Source: Gammaproteobacteria bacterium
GTDB lineage: Bacteria > Bacillota_I > Bacilli_A > Izemoplasmatales > UBA1188
Length of the DNA stretch: 16,664 nucleotides
Assembly: GCA_024691665.1 (NCBI GenBank)
Contig: JAILNJ010000121.1
Span: 1-16,664, forward strand
Direction: 5' to 3'
Shown: positions 7,263 through 14,297 of the stretch, piece after piece
Numbering within the stretch: position 1 is the first letter of the stretch
Layout of the letters: each line of letters starts with the position of its first letter
Notes under the pieces: model-generated
Told to the model about the DNA's origin: nothing
The model's input: the letters and a program-made list of their open reading frames with translations, nothing else
Databases searched by the model: none
Program-made: the position numbers and the translations under genes

Positions 7263-8050
7263 TACGCTACCTCGATTGTCTTTTCTAAATAAGACATAAT
7301 TGTATTATTATATTCTTCATCTTTTGAATGTTTAAGTACAGGAACAATAAATGATGATGTGATCATCTTGATTGCATCACTTCTACTTAAACCTCTACTC
7401 ATAAGATAATAGATTTCATTATCATCAAGTGTACCAATAGCGCATCCATGAGCTGCGTGTACATCTTCACATCCAATAATTAAAATTGGTTCAGCAATAA
7501 TTCTAGATTTTTCACCAAGGATTACACCTTTAATAGTTTCACTTGAAACTGAGTTAAACATCTTCTCAGGAATCGCAGATGATATATTTCTTACTATCGA
7601 TGATTCATCACGTGTTAGATATACACATTTAGTATTTGAAACAGTATCAGAACTCTTATGATTTACTAAATGAATACCTTTAACGTTAGTATTACCTTTA
7701 GTTGAAATATATTCATAAGATTTAACTTCTGCGTATCTTCCAACTAGATTAGTTGTTTGATTGAGTTCTATGTCTCCTTCTGAAACATTGGCTTCACAAA
7801 CATCAAGATATGCAGATTCAAATACATTAATGTTTACGTTATATTTCTTAATATTTCCTAAAGAAACAATAGTTAAATTAAGACGTGCATATTCTTTTAC
7901 GTCTATTGTGATATTAATATCTTCATTTGAATTAACTAAAAGAGATACACTAGCATTTGTATCTTCTTTAATTATTAAATGAGCGTCTTTATTAATGAGT
8001 AAAGAACTATCACTAGATAGTGTTAGTTCAGTTTTATCTAAATTAAGCAT
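7262..8050 (-). CDS. sufD: Fe-S assembly protein SufD (short form)
   Basis: Partner of SufB in the SufBC2D complex. The C-terminal half is typical: VHAAHGCAIGTLDDNEIYYLMSRGLSRSDAI holds the conserved histidine (residue 201 counting from this start) that aligns with the cluster-assembly His of E. coli SufD. At 262 residues it is much shorter than the roughly 420-440 of well-studied SufD proteins; most of the N-terminal helical region is absent and the protein is essentially the beta-helix core. I chose the ATG at 8048-8050, with AAAGAGG six bases upstream and an 8-bp overlap with the sufC end. The longer frame to 8080 starts with TTG and lies inside sufC without a good ribosome site. Confidence 0.92.
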   Translation of the reverse strand: MLNLDKTELTLSSDSSLLINKDAHLIIKEDTNASVSLLVNSNEDINITIDVKEYARLNLTIVSLGNIKKYNVNINVFESAYLDVCEANVSEGDIELNQTTNLVGRYAEVKSYEYISTKGNTNVKGIHLVNHKSSDTVSNTKCVYLTRDESSIVRNISSAIPEKMFNSVSSETIKGVILGEKSRIIAEPILIIGCEDVHAAHGCAIGTLDDNEIYYLMSRGLSRSDAIKMITSSFIVPVLKHSKDEEYNNTIMSYLEKTIEVA

Positions 8051-8849
8051 TATGAGCCTCTTTAAATGCACAAGTTTCAAGAAGTTCTACTTCATCTTCT
8101 ATTCCTGCGTCCTTCTTAATTTGGTCATAACCATATTTATCAATGTAGTCAATTAAAGATGCATCTCCTTCTTTTACGATTCTTCCATCAGCAATAACTA
8201 CAACTTTATCAGCGTTAATATATTCATAAAGTCTATGATAGTGAGAGATAATTAAAAGTGACATATTATTCTTTTTCTTAAGTTCATTAACATTATCACT
8301 AACAACTCTAACAGCATCTACATCAAGACCTGAGTCAATTTCATCTAAGATTGATAGAGATGGTTCAAGCATCTTCATTTGGAGGATTTCATTCTTTTTC
8401 TTTTCTCCACCAGAGAAGTCTTCATTTACATATCTATCAGCAAGATCTTTTTCCATATGAAGATCATTAATAGCTTTTTCAAGTTTAACAGCGAACTTAT
8501 ATACTGATTGAACCTTACCATCATTTGTAGGTCTTTTATCTAGAGCTTGTTTAATAAAATCTCTATTTGTTACACCACTAATTTCATAAGGTTGTTGCAT
8601 AGCAAGGAAGATTCCAAGTAAACTTCTTTCATCAGTAGTCTTTTCAAGTAAGTTTACACCATTATAAATAATCTCACCTTTTTCTACCTTATATTGTGGG
8701 TGTCCCATTATTGCATAAGATAAAGTAGACTTACCAGACCCATTAGGACCCATAACAGCTAAAGTCTCTCCATCATTAACTTTTAAATTAATTCCTTTAA
8801 GTATCATAGTGCCAGAAGCACTTACCCATAAATCTTTTATTTCAAGCAT
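8043..8849 (-). CDS. sufC: SUF complex ATPase SufC
   Basis: ABC-type ATPase that binds SufB and SufD and drives conformational change during cluster assembly; it is cytoplasmic and has no membrane partner. It has 268 residues. Walker A is GPNGSGKST (34-42), the signature is FSGGEKKK (145-152) in the SufC-typical form, Walker B is LSILDE with E170, and the H-loop histidine is H203 in ISHYHRL. LDEIDSGLDVDA (168-179) is diagnostic of SufC. The ATG at 8847-8849 has a GAGGTG ribosome site. It is the first gene of the sufCDSUB-tkt operon. Confidence 0.98.
   Translation of the reverse strand: MLEIKDLWVSASGTMILKGINLKVNDGETLAVMGPNGSGKSTLSYAIMGHPQYKVEKGEIIYNGVNLLEKTTDERSLLGIFLAMQQPYEISGVTNRDFIKQALDKRPTNDGKVQSVYKFAVKLEKAINDLHMEKDLADRYVNEDFSGGEKKKNEILQMKMLEPSLSILDEIDSGLDVDAVRVVSDNVNELKKKNNMSLLIISHYHRLYEYINADKVVVIADGRIVKEGDASLIDYIDKYGYDQIKKDAGIEDEVELLETCAFKEAHNA
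8057..8063 (-). promoter_or_regulatory. Ribosome binding site deciding the sufD start
   Basis: AAAGAGG on the minus strand, six bases before the ATG at 8048-8050 and inside the last codons of sufC. It favours the shorter sufD frame over an upstream TTG at 8080. Confidence 0.7.
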
Positions 8850-8872
8850 TTTTACTACACCTCGCTTAAATA

Positions 8873-8901
8873 AATATATTATATTTAAAATCTTTAATCA
8901 A
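8873..8901 (-). promoter_or_regulatory. Candidate promoter of the suf operon
   Basis: TTGATT at 8896-8901 and TATATT at 8873-8878 on the minus strand, exactly 17 bp apart, between the MFS terminator and the sufC ribosome site. The predicted start leaves a leader of under 20 bases. I see no obvious repressor palindrome around it. Confidence 0.65.
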
Positions 8902-8919
8902 ATGATATGATAAGTTAAC

Positions 8920-8952
8920 TCAAAAAATAAGCGGTATGGAAAACCATACCGC
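8920..8952 (-). terminator. Rho-independent terminator after the MFS transporter gene
   Basis: Perfect 9-bp stem GCGGTATGG/CCATACCGC (8931-8939 with 8944-8952) with a four-base loop, followed on the minus strand by TTATTTTTTGAG. It separates the transporter from the suf promoter. Confidence 0.9.
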
Positions 8953-8967
8953 AATTATTTATCAAAA

Positions 8968-10383
8968 TTAGTCGTCTTGGTCTAGTGCTTCTAGTCCAAC
9001 TTTAATCTTTGTCTTATTGAGTTTAACACTCTTTACAAAGAAGAATATTCCAGCTGATACAGCTGTGCAAGCTAAAGCGTAAAGTGGGAGAAGTCCAAAT
9101 CCAAATCCTTCAGTTAAGAGGAGTAAACCAATTAATGTTGGAGTAATAGTTTGAGCAAGCATTGAAGATGCATAGTAGAGTCCTGTGAATCTACCAATCT
9201 TCTTAGCGTTACAGAGTTCAACTACCATTGGGAATGAGTTAACATGTACTAAGCTCATACCAAATCCTTTAACTGCGAAGATAGCATAAATGTAGAATGG
9301 GAATTTTCCATTTGGTGCAATAGTTAGTCCTAATACTAACCAAGTTGCATAAGCCGCAAGAGTTAAAAGTAAACCGGCAGTAAGAGTCCATTTACGTCCA
9401 ATCTTAGATGCAATAATTCCACCAAATACGAAACCTACAACACTCATTAAACCACTAATAATTGTGTTAAGTGAGAGTGATGATGTTGAAGCTAAAAGAT
9501 GATATCTTGTATAGTTAGTCATGAATGTTCCGATACCATTATCAGCCATGAACCAGAAGAATTCTGCGACTAAGATTAAGATTAACATAGTCTTATTAGC
9601 TTTGCTCATTGGAGCATCATCTTCTACTGAATCTTCGATTTCTGCTTCTTTTTCACCAGCTAATAAATCATCTTTAATTTCTTCTTTAATCTTGTTTTCT
9701 TTGATTAAGAAGAATAGTACTAATACTGACGCAACCATTAATACTGATGCTAAGAGGAATGGAATTTCAATAACCCAGAGGTTATGATCTTGCCATGAAC
9801 CCGGATCTTTTTCACCTAAGTATTTTGATAATACTAAGAACATACCAAGAAGAGTTGGCACTGCACCACCAATATAACCCATGATATTGATGATACCATT
9901 AGCCTTACTTCTTAAAGGCTTTGGTGTTAGGTCTGGCATTAATGCTACTGCAGGGTTTCTATACATCATAGCGAAGAATACTGTAATAGCCATTAAAATA
10001 ATTAATGCTGCTAAGTTATGGTAATGGAATGCAACAGGCATAAATGGGAATACAACTGCACATACAAATGTACCAACTAGAATGTAAGGCATTCTCTTAC
10101 CAATCTTAGTTTCTGTCTTATCAGATAATGAACCAAAGATAGGCATCATAATAAGTGCAGCAAGGTTATCTAGTGCCATCATCATACCAACTAGATATTG
10201 AACATCTTCTGGATTTGTCTTATTAAATGTTTCCATAAAGAGTTCTGAAAGGAATGATGAAGCATAGTTATCGTAAACTTGCCACATTAGTAAAATTCCG
10301 AAGAACGCAAAACCGATTATAAAAGTTCTCTTATAATTAAGTTTAAGAGTTCTTCCGACTTCTTGTGTTTCACTTGAATTCAT
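8968..10383 (-). CDS. MFS transporter, probable sugar:cation symporter type (SLC45/GPH-like)
   Basis: A 471-residue inner-membrane carrier with about twelve hydrophobic segments in two halves, separated by a strongly charged cytoplasmic loop (about 227-265, rich in Glu, Asp and Lys). GSLSDKTETKIGKRMPYIL (84-102) is the loop 2-3 motif in the form seen in glycoside and sucrose symporters. MPDLTPKPLRSKANGI (149-164) is the matching family block between segments 4 and 5. A sugar or glycoside with a coupling ion is the likely cargo, but the substrate cannot be read from the sequence. The ATG at 10381-10383 has an AAAGGATG site. It stands alone between its own promoter and terminator, with no sugar-catabolic gene beside it. 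Confidence 0.85.
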   Translation of the reverse strand: MNSSETQEVGRTLKLNYKRTFIIGFAFFGILLMWQVYDNYASSFLSELFMETFNKTNPEDVQYLVGMMMALDNLAALIMMPIFGSLSDKTETKIGKRMPYILVGTFVCAVVFPFMPVAFHYHNLAALIILMAITVFFAMMYRNPAVALMPDLTPKPLRSKANGIINIMGYIGGAVPTLLGMFLVLSKYLGEKDPGSWQDHNLWVIEIPFLLASVLMVASVLVLFFLIKENKIKEEIKDDLLAGEKEAEIEDSVEDDAPMSKANKTMLILILVAEFFWFMADNGIGTFMTNYTRYHLLASTSSLSLNTIISGLMSVVGFVFGGIIASKIGRKWTLTAGLLLTLAAYATWLVLGLTIAPNGKFPFYIYAIFAVKGFGMSLVHVNSFPMVVELCNAKKIGRFTGLYYASSMLAQTITPTLIGLLLLTEGFGFGLLPLYALACTAVSAGIFFFVKSVKLNKTKIKVGLEALDQDD

Positions 10384-10419
10384 AATTTATCATCCTTTTA
10401 AAATATTTTTGTTATCTCT

Positions 10420-10452
10420 ATTATATATTAAATTATATAAGTTGTAAAACTT
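10420..10452 (-). promoter_or_regulatory. Promoter of the MFS gene with overlapping small palindrome
   Basis: TTTACA (10443-10448) and TATAAT (10420-10425) on the minus strand with a 17-bp spacing: 5 of 6 and 6 of 6 matches to the housekeeping consensus. A short palindrome AAGTT-TTAC-AACTT (10439-10452) covers the -35 element and could be a regulator site, though it is short and AT-rich. Confidence 0.75.
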
Positions 10453-10454
10453 AT

Positions 10455-10485
10455 TAAATAAAAAAGACAGGCGGACCTGTCTTTT
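10455..10485 (-). terminator. Rho-independent terminator after the large surface-protein gene
   Basis: Ten-base-pair stem AAAAGACAGG/CCTGTCTTTT (10462-10471 with 10476-10485) with a four-base loop and a T-rich tail (TTTTTTATTT) on the minus strand. It starts a few bases after the TGA of the 900-residue protein. Confidence 0.9.
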
Positions 10486-10492
10486 ATTTTAC

Positions 10493-13195
10493 TCATTCTA
10501 ATATTGTATAAGTTTGTTTTTCTGATATATAGAAAGACCCATCTTCAGGATCAGGTGTAACTAAACTTCCATCTTGTACACCATTCTTTGTAAGTTTCAT
10601 TTTAGTATCTTCACCCATTACTAGAGGATTTAGAGATAAAACATGGAATACTTGATATGTTCCTGGTTCTTGTGGGAAGGCAATTGTATAATTATCACCC
10701 TCAAGAGGGAAATATGCATCATCTTTGATTATTGATGTAGGAGTATTGTATACATATTCAGGATATCTCTCATGATCATATGTATGATATGTGAATGTAT
10801 TAGTTGGGCTATAACCAATATAGTTATCTGCTGTAGTATCTTCAAGTTCTACTTGAAGTACTGATGGATATACTCTAAAGTATAGATTAATTCTCTTACT
10901 AGTTTCTTCTTCGCCTTCAGCATCGTTGACGATCTTATAGTTATTCTCATTAATGCCATCCTTAAACTTATAAGAGACAGAAACTTTATATACTGCATAA
11001 TATGGATAACTAACTGCTACATCTGGATAGAAATGCCATTGATCATCAGGTTCAGTTCCTTCAATCTCTCCATTACCATTTATATCACGGATAACATACT
11101 TAAACTGCATAGTTACATTCTCAAACTCAATGTAATCTAAGATGTCAGTATGCTCTACTGTGAGTTTATATCCAAGCTTTTTAGGATAGAAAGTAATAGT
11201 GTTTAGGTTTGGAATATTATCATATACATCTGCCCAACCCCAATCAGTTTCTTCTGGATTAGTTGGGGTTGTTCTATGTACGTTAGTCTTTGTAACATTA
11301 CTCCAACAGTAACTTGCATTATATCCTAAATATAATACAGTTCTTGGAACTGAGAAATCATATATAACATCAGTAACTTTTACATTTTCTAAATAGAATT
11401 CATAGAAATCATTTTCTTCAATTGGAGCAACTACTCTATAGTTTCCAGCATCAGTAATGTTTGATGCTTCACTTCCAGTTGTATTATCTGAGTTTACTAA
11501 ATAGTATTTATATGTAACATTAACTTCAACACTTGAAACATCACACCAAAGCGCAAACTGTTTTGTATCTAGATTAAAGGCGAAATCAATATTAGCAATT
11601 CCCTTTGAGATATCAGTGATCAATGCTAATTCAAGTGGGTTATAGTTATTTGAGTCAGGGCAATAAATGACTCTAACAGTGTTTTCGCCTACTCTAAGTC
11701 CAATTGATGAATCATAGAGGCTAAATGCATTTAAAGGAATATTATTAGCTTCTAGTGTATCAAACGATGTTGGACTGAACCAAGAGTTATCCTTAATGGT
11801 TGTAGATATTGAATATGACGCACAAGTTAAATCTTGTCTATACTTTAAACTTCTAAGTGATAAAGTACTTTTAATATAGTCAGGAATAGATGCATCAGCT
11901 TTATCAACATAATAAGATAAACTATATTCTTTAACTTCTATTTTTTGTCCATTGGCCCAAGTGAAGTTCTTCAAATAAGTCTTATGATTCTCATCTTCAT
12001 ATGAGCTTAAATCTTTAAATTCAATAGTTAATACTTGTACATCAATTGATGAGTTTATAGCTCCAGCTGAGATATTAAGTAATTTCTTAACTGAGTCACT
12101 AATATTATTACCTGGGATAATATTTGAACCTGTGTATGAATATCTATATGAGTTACTCATTAAATCATAATGAGCTTCATCTTCAATCTTAAATTCGTCA
12201 ATATCTAGCGCTTTTCTTGTGATAGTGAATGTATATTCTTCAGTTGAGAAAACCTCTTCACCATTTACTAAGAATGCGTATTTATTTGAATCAATAATAG
12301 TAAGTCTTGTGACATAAGTTCCAACTTCTGATTCAGTTCTAGGTCTTGTGATTAGGTTGTCTCTTCCCATATAATCAAAAGTTAAACCTTGTTTAATACC
12401 TTCTAAAGTATTCTCGTTATAACTATATTCAAATGTAGAAGTTGAAGTTAATACTGGAAGTTCAATAATCTTTCTTTTGATTGTGAAGAATAAGAGGATT
12501 GAATCAAATTCTTCTCCTTCTTCAGAGAATGTATAACCATCTTTTGCGTTAATAATAATTGAATATGATTCAGGTGCATTGAATGATAAAGATTCATATG
12601 AATGAATTACACTAACTTTATTTGATTGAATAAGTGAACAGAGTGTAGTATCGTCACCTAATACAAATAAGTTAGTCACATCAATCGCTTCTTCATCCCA
12701 TCTTAATTCTTTAGTATATCGATAAGCGTGTTCATGAACACTAATTTCAGGATACTTCTTTGTATTCTTAAATAGTCCAAGATTAATTAAATTGCTCTTA
12801 GTGCTTTCAACATTAATTGGGAATATTCTTTTATAAGTATCATCATATTTTAGTTTTACCGATGTGGGTACTTCATTTTCTTCTATTACTTCAATGGTAT
12901 AACTTGAAGTTGATTCAAATGTAGAATCTGAGTAGTTAATGATAACGTTAAAATCAGCTTTAGTAAAAGCTATCTCATCGGTATCTAAAAAGTTAAATGC
13001 ACTATTTTTATATTTCTTACCGTTATTAGTATCTGTGTTTACATTGAATGAAACTGATTCAACAGTTTTATTTTGTGGCTTATTTCTTCTTGAAATAAGT
13101 ACCGCAAGAAGGATAATAGCCACAAGTAACATTACCGCACTAAAAGAAATTACAGGAATGATTATCTTAAGATTCTTTTTCTTATTCTCATCCAT
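10493..13195 (-). CDS. Large membrane-anchored surface protein with Ig-like domains and an EF-hand loop
   Basis: I do not recognise a named family for the full 900 residues. A short Lys-rich start (KKKNLK) precedes one long hydrophobic helix (11-34), then RRNK; there is no lipobox, LPxTG or cleavable-looking signal, so the helix is probably a permanent N-terminal anchor with the rest outside. The remainder is rich in beta-strand patterns, Ser, Thr, Asn and Tyr. Repeated blocks end in strands such as LLFFTIKRKIIELP (234-247) and YTFTITRKALDID (321-333), and VGENTVRVIYCPDSNNYNP (502-520) resembles bacterial Ig/MBG-type domains. DINGNGEIEGTE (704-715) is an exact 12-residue EF-hand loop. The ATG at 13193-13195 has AGGAGAT, overlapping the stop of the preceding gene, so the two are an operon. 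An adhesive or cell-surface structural role is inference. Confidence 0.8.
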   Translation of the reverse strand: MDENKKKNLKIIIPVISFSAVMLLVAIILLAVLISRRNKPQNKTVESVSFNVNTDTNNGKKYKNSAFNFLDTDEIAFTKADFNVIINYSDSTFESTSSYTIEVIEENEVPTSVKLKYDDTYKRIFPINVESTKSNLINLGLFKNTKKYPEISVHEHAYRYTKELRWDEEAIDVTNLFVLGDDTTLCSLIQSNKVSVIHSYESLSFNAPESYSIIINAKDGYTFSEEGEEFDSILLFFTIKRKIIELPVLTSTSTFEYSYNENTLEGIKQGLTFDYMGRDNLITRPRTESEVGTYVTRLTIIDSNKYAFLVNGEEVFSTEEYTFTITRKALDIDEFKIEDEAHYDLMSNSYRYSYTGSNIIPGNNISDSVKKLLNISAGAINSSIDVQVLTIEFKDLSSYEDENHKTYLKNFTWANGQKIEVKEYSLSYYVDKADASIPDYIKSTLSLRSLKYRQDLTCASYSISTTIKDNSWFSPTSFDTLEANNIPLNAFSLYDSSIGLRVGENTVRVIYCPDSNNYNPLELALITDISKGIANIDFAFNLDTKQFALWCDVSSVEVNVTYKYYLVNSDNTTGSEASNITDAGNYRVVAPIEENDFYEFYLENVKVTDVIYDFSVPRTVLYLGYNASYCWSNVTKTNVHRTTPTNPEETDWGWADVYDNIPNLNTITFYPKKLGYKLTVEHTDILDYIEFENVTMQFKYVIRDINGNGEIEGTEPDDQWHFYPDVAVSYPYYAVYKVSVSYKFKDGINENNYKIVNDAEGEEETSKRINLYFRVYPSVLQVELEDTTADNYIGYSPTNTFTYHTYDHERYPEYVYNTPTSIIKDDAYFPLEGDNYTIAFPQEPGTYQVFHVLSLNPLVMGEDTKMKLTKNGVQDGSLVTPDPEDGSFYISEKQTYTILE
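11051..11086 (-). other. EF-hand calcium-binding loop inside the surface protein
   Basis: The 36 bases encode DINGNGEIEGTE. Positions 1, 3, 5, 7, 9 and 12 are D, N, N, E, E, E, with Gly at 6 and Ile at 8, which fits the canonical calcium loop at every key position. Only one copy is seen. The flanks are not clearly the helices of a classical EF-hand pair, so it may be a solitary, dockerin-like or linker-type calcium site. Confidence 0.7.
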
Positions 13196-13204
13196 AGGTA
13201 TCTC

Positions 13205-13744
13205 CTATCTCACTACTTCTTTATGGATATGGTATGTTCCTGGATCACCTTCATCTGAATAGCCAATTAAGAATCTATTCATTAATAATTTCTTAGGAAT
13301 TAAGTTCTCTTTATCTTTAATTAAGTCATAAGCTTTCTTAATTAATTCTTTATTCTCAGACATAAAGAGTGTTGAATGGAATTTATAGTCTGTATCATAT
13401 TCGTGTAGTGGAATATTATACTTTTTAAGTAAAAGTTCATTAAAGTCATCGTGAATCTTATGAATCTTTTCATTATCAAGCATTCTAATCCACACGATAG
13501 TTTCATTATATTCAATTCCTTTAACATCAATTTCAAATGGTTTAATAGAATTATAATAATTAATAATATCTTTGGTTATTTTTTTAAACATCTTTTCATC
13601 GATATCAAAAGATATTTTGAGTGATACATGCATAGGAAGTGTAAAATTAGGATCAGTGAATTCTAACTCCTTATCAATTCTCATTCCCTCTTTTTTAATA
13701 TCTTGTAGTTGACTGTCTACATTAATTCCAATCCAAAGATACAT
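13205..13744 (-). CDS. 2H phosphoesterase superfamily protein (2'-5' RNA ligase-like)
   Basis: A 179-residue protein with the two His-x-Ser/Thr motifs that define the 2H phosphoesterase fold: MHVSL with H39 and S41, and FHSTLF with H123 and T125. Members hydrolyse or form 2'-5' or cyclic phosphodiester bonds in RNA or nucleotides; the substrate here is unknown. There is no signal peptide, so it is cytoplasmic. The ATG at 13742-13744 has a GGAGA site. A TATAAT at 13779-13784, just after the preceding terminator, could be the -10 box, but I find no convincing -35 partner. It is 9 bp ahead of the large surface-protein gene, whose ribosome site overlaps its TAG stop, so the two are co-translated. 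No functional link between them is obvious. Confidence 0.75.
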   Translation of the reverse strand: MYLWIGINVDSQLQDIKKEGMRIDKELEFTDPNFTLPMHVSLKISFDIDEKMFKKITKDIINYYNSIKPFEIDVKGIEYNETIVWIRMLDNEKIHKIHDDFNELLLKKYNIPLHEYDTDYKFHSTLFMSENKELIKKAYDLIKDKENLIPKKLLMNRFLIGYSDEGDPGTYHIHKEVVR

Positions 13745-13785
13745 ATTATATTCTCCATTTTGTTATATTTCTTATTTTATTATAC

Positions 13786-13822
13786 ACTAAAAAAGAGCAC
13801 AATTATATAAATAATTGAGCTC
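13786..13822 (-). terminator. Rho-independent terminator of the zinc-transport operon
   Basis: Hairpin with arms 13795-13805 and 13812-13822: ten of eleven positions pair (one A-A mismatch) around a six-base loop, preceded by an A-tract and followed by TTTTTT on the minus strand. The plus strand also has a T-rich flank, but no plus-strand gene ends here. Confidence 0.85.
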
Positions 13823-13831
13823 TCTTTTTAT

Positions 13832-14287
13832 TTAAACTAATACTGTATCTTTTAATCTACAAAACTTTTGTTTACCTTCATAGTAAGTTGAAAATTTCCC
13901 TATAATGGTTATTTCTTGATTTACTCTTGGATAATCGGTTGGGTATACTGCTCTTCCGTATAGAAGGAATTCTAGACCTTGAGCGCAACACGCTGTCGCA
14001 TCTTTAATTATAACTGAAGGATAATATACATTAGTAGACTGATTTTTATAAACATTAAAGACACCTTTAACCTTTATAATATTATCTATGTATTTATCTG
14101 GATTAGTAACCATATCATATACTTGAGAATACACGACAGTACTACTCATAATAGATAAATCAATATCAATATTCTTATACATTGTGTTGCTGCTTCTTTT
14201 TTCTTTAGTAGTGGTTGGACTTGTTTTAGCACAACCCATTAAAAGACAAGTAATTAATATTGCAAACACTAATAATAATCTTTTCAT
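13832..14287 (-). CDS. Small Cys-containing lipoprotein of the zinc-transport operon
   Basis: A 151-residue lipoprotein. A hydrophobic signal (about 3-16) ends in the lipobox LMGC (16-19), so C19 would be lipid-modified and the protein held on the outer face of the membrane. A Ser/Thr/Lys linker is followed by a compact domain: VTNPDKYIDNIIKVKGVF (60-77), DATACCAQGLEFLLYG (96-111) and NQEITIIGKF (123-132). The strand pattern suggests an OB-like fold. C100, C101 and C143 could bind metal or form a disulfide. The ATG has AGGAGA overlapping the znuB stop, ten bases away, so it belongs to the znu operon and is its last gene. I know no specific function; a part in extracellular metal handling is inferred from context. 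Confidence 0.8.
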   Translation of the reverse strand: MKRLLLVFAILITCLLMGCAKTSPTTTKEKRSSNTMYKNIDIDLSIMSSTVVYSQVYDMVTNPDKYIDNIIKVKGVFNVYKNQSTNVYYPSVIIKDATACCAQGLEFLLYGRAVYPTDYPRVNQEITIIGKFSTYYEGKQKFCRLKDTVLV

Positions 14288-14297
14288 ATTGTTTCTC

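Noticed and set aside
8051..8080. TTG start for sufD giving a ten-residue longer protein
   Set aside because: The upstream codon is TTG inside sufC without a suitable ribosome site, whereas the ATG at 8048-8050 has AAAGAGG at proper spacing.
11051..11086. Dockerin domain implying a cellulosome-type assembly
   Set aside because: Only one calcium loop is present; dockerins carry two in tandem, and no cohesin or glycoside hydrolase lies nearby.
13939..14287. Lipoprotein as part of the 2H-surface protein operon
   Set aside because: A strong terminator hairpin at 13795-13822 separates it from the 2H gene, while it is coupled to znuB on the other side.
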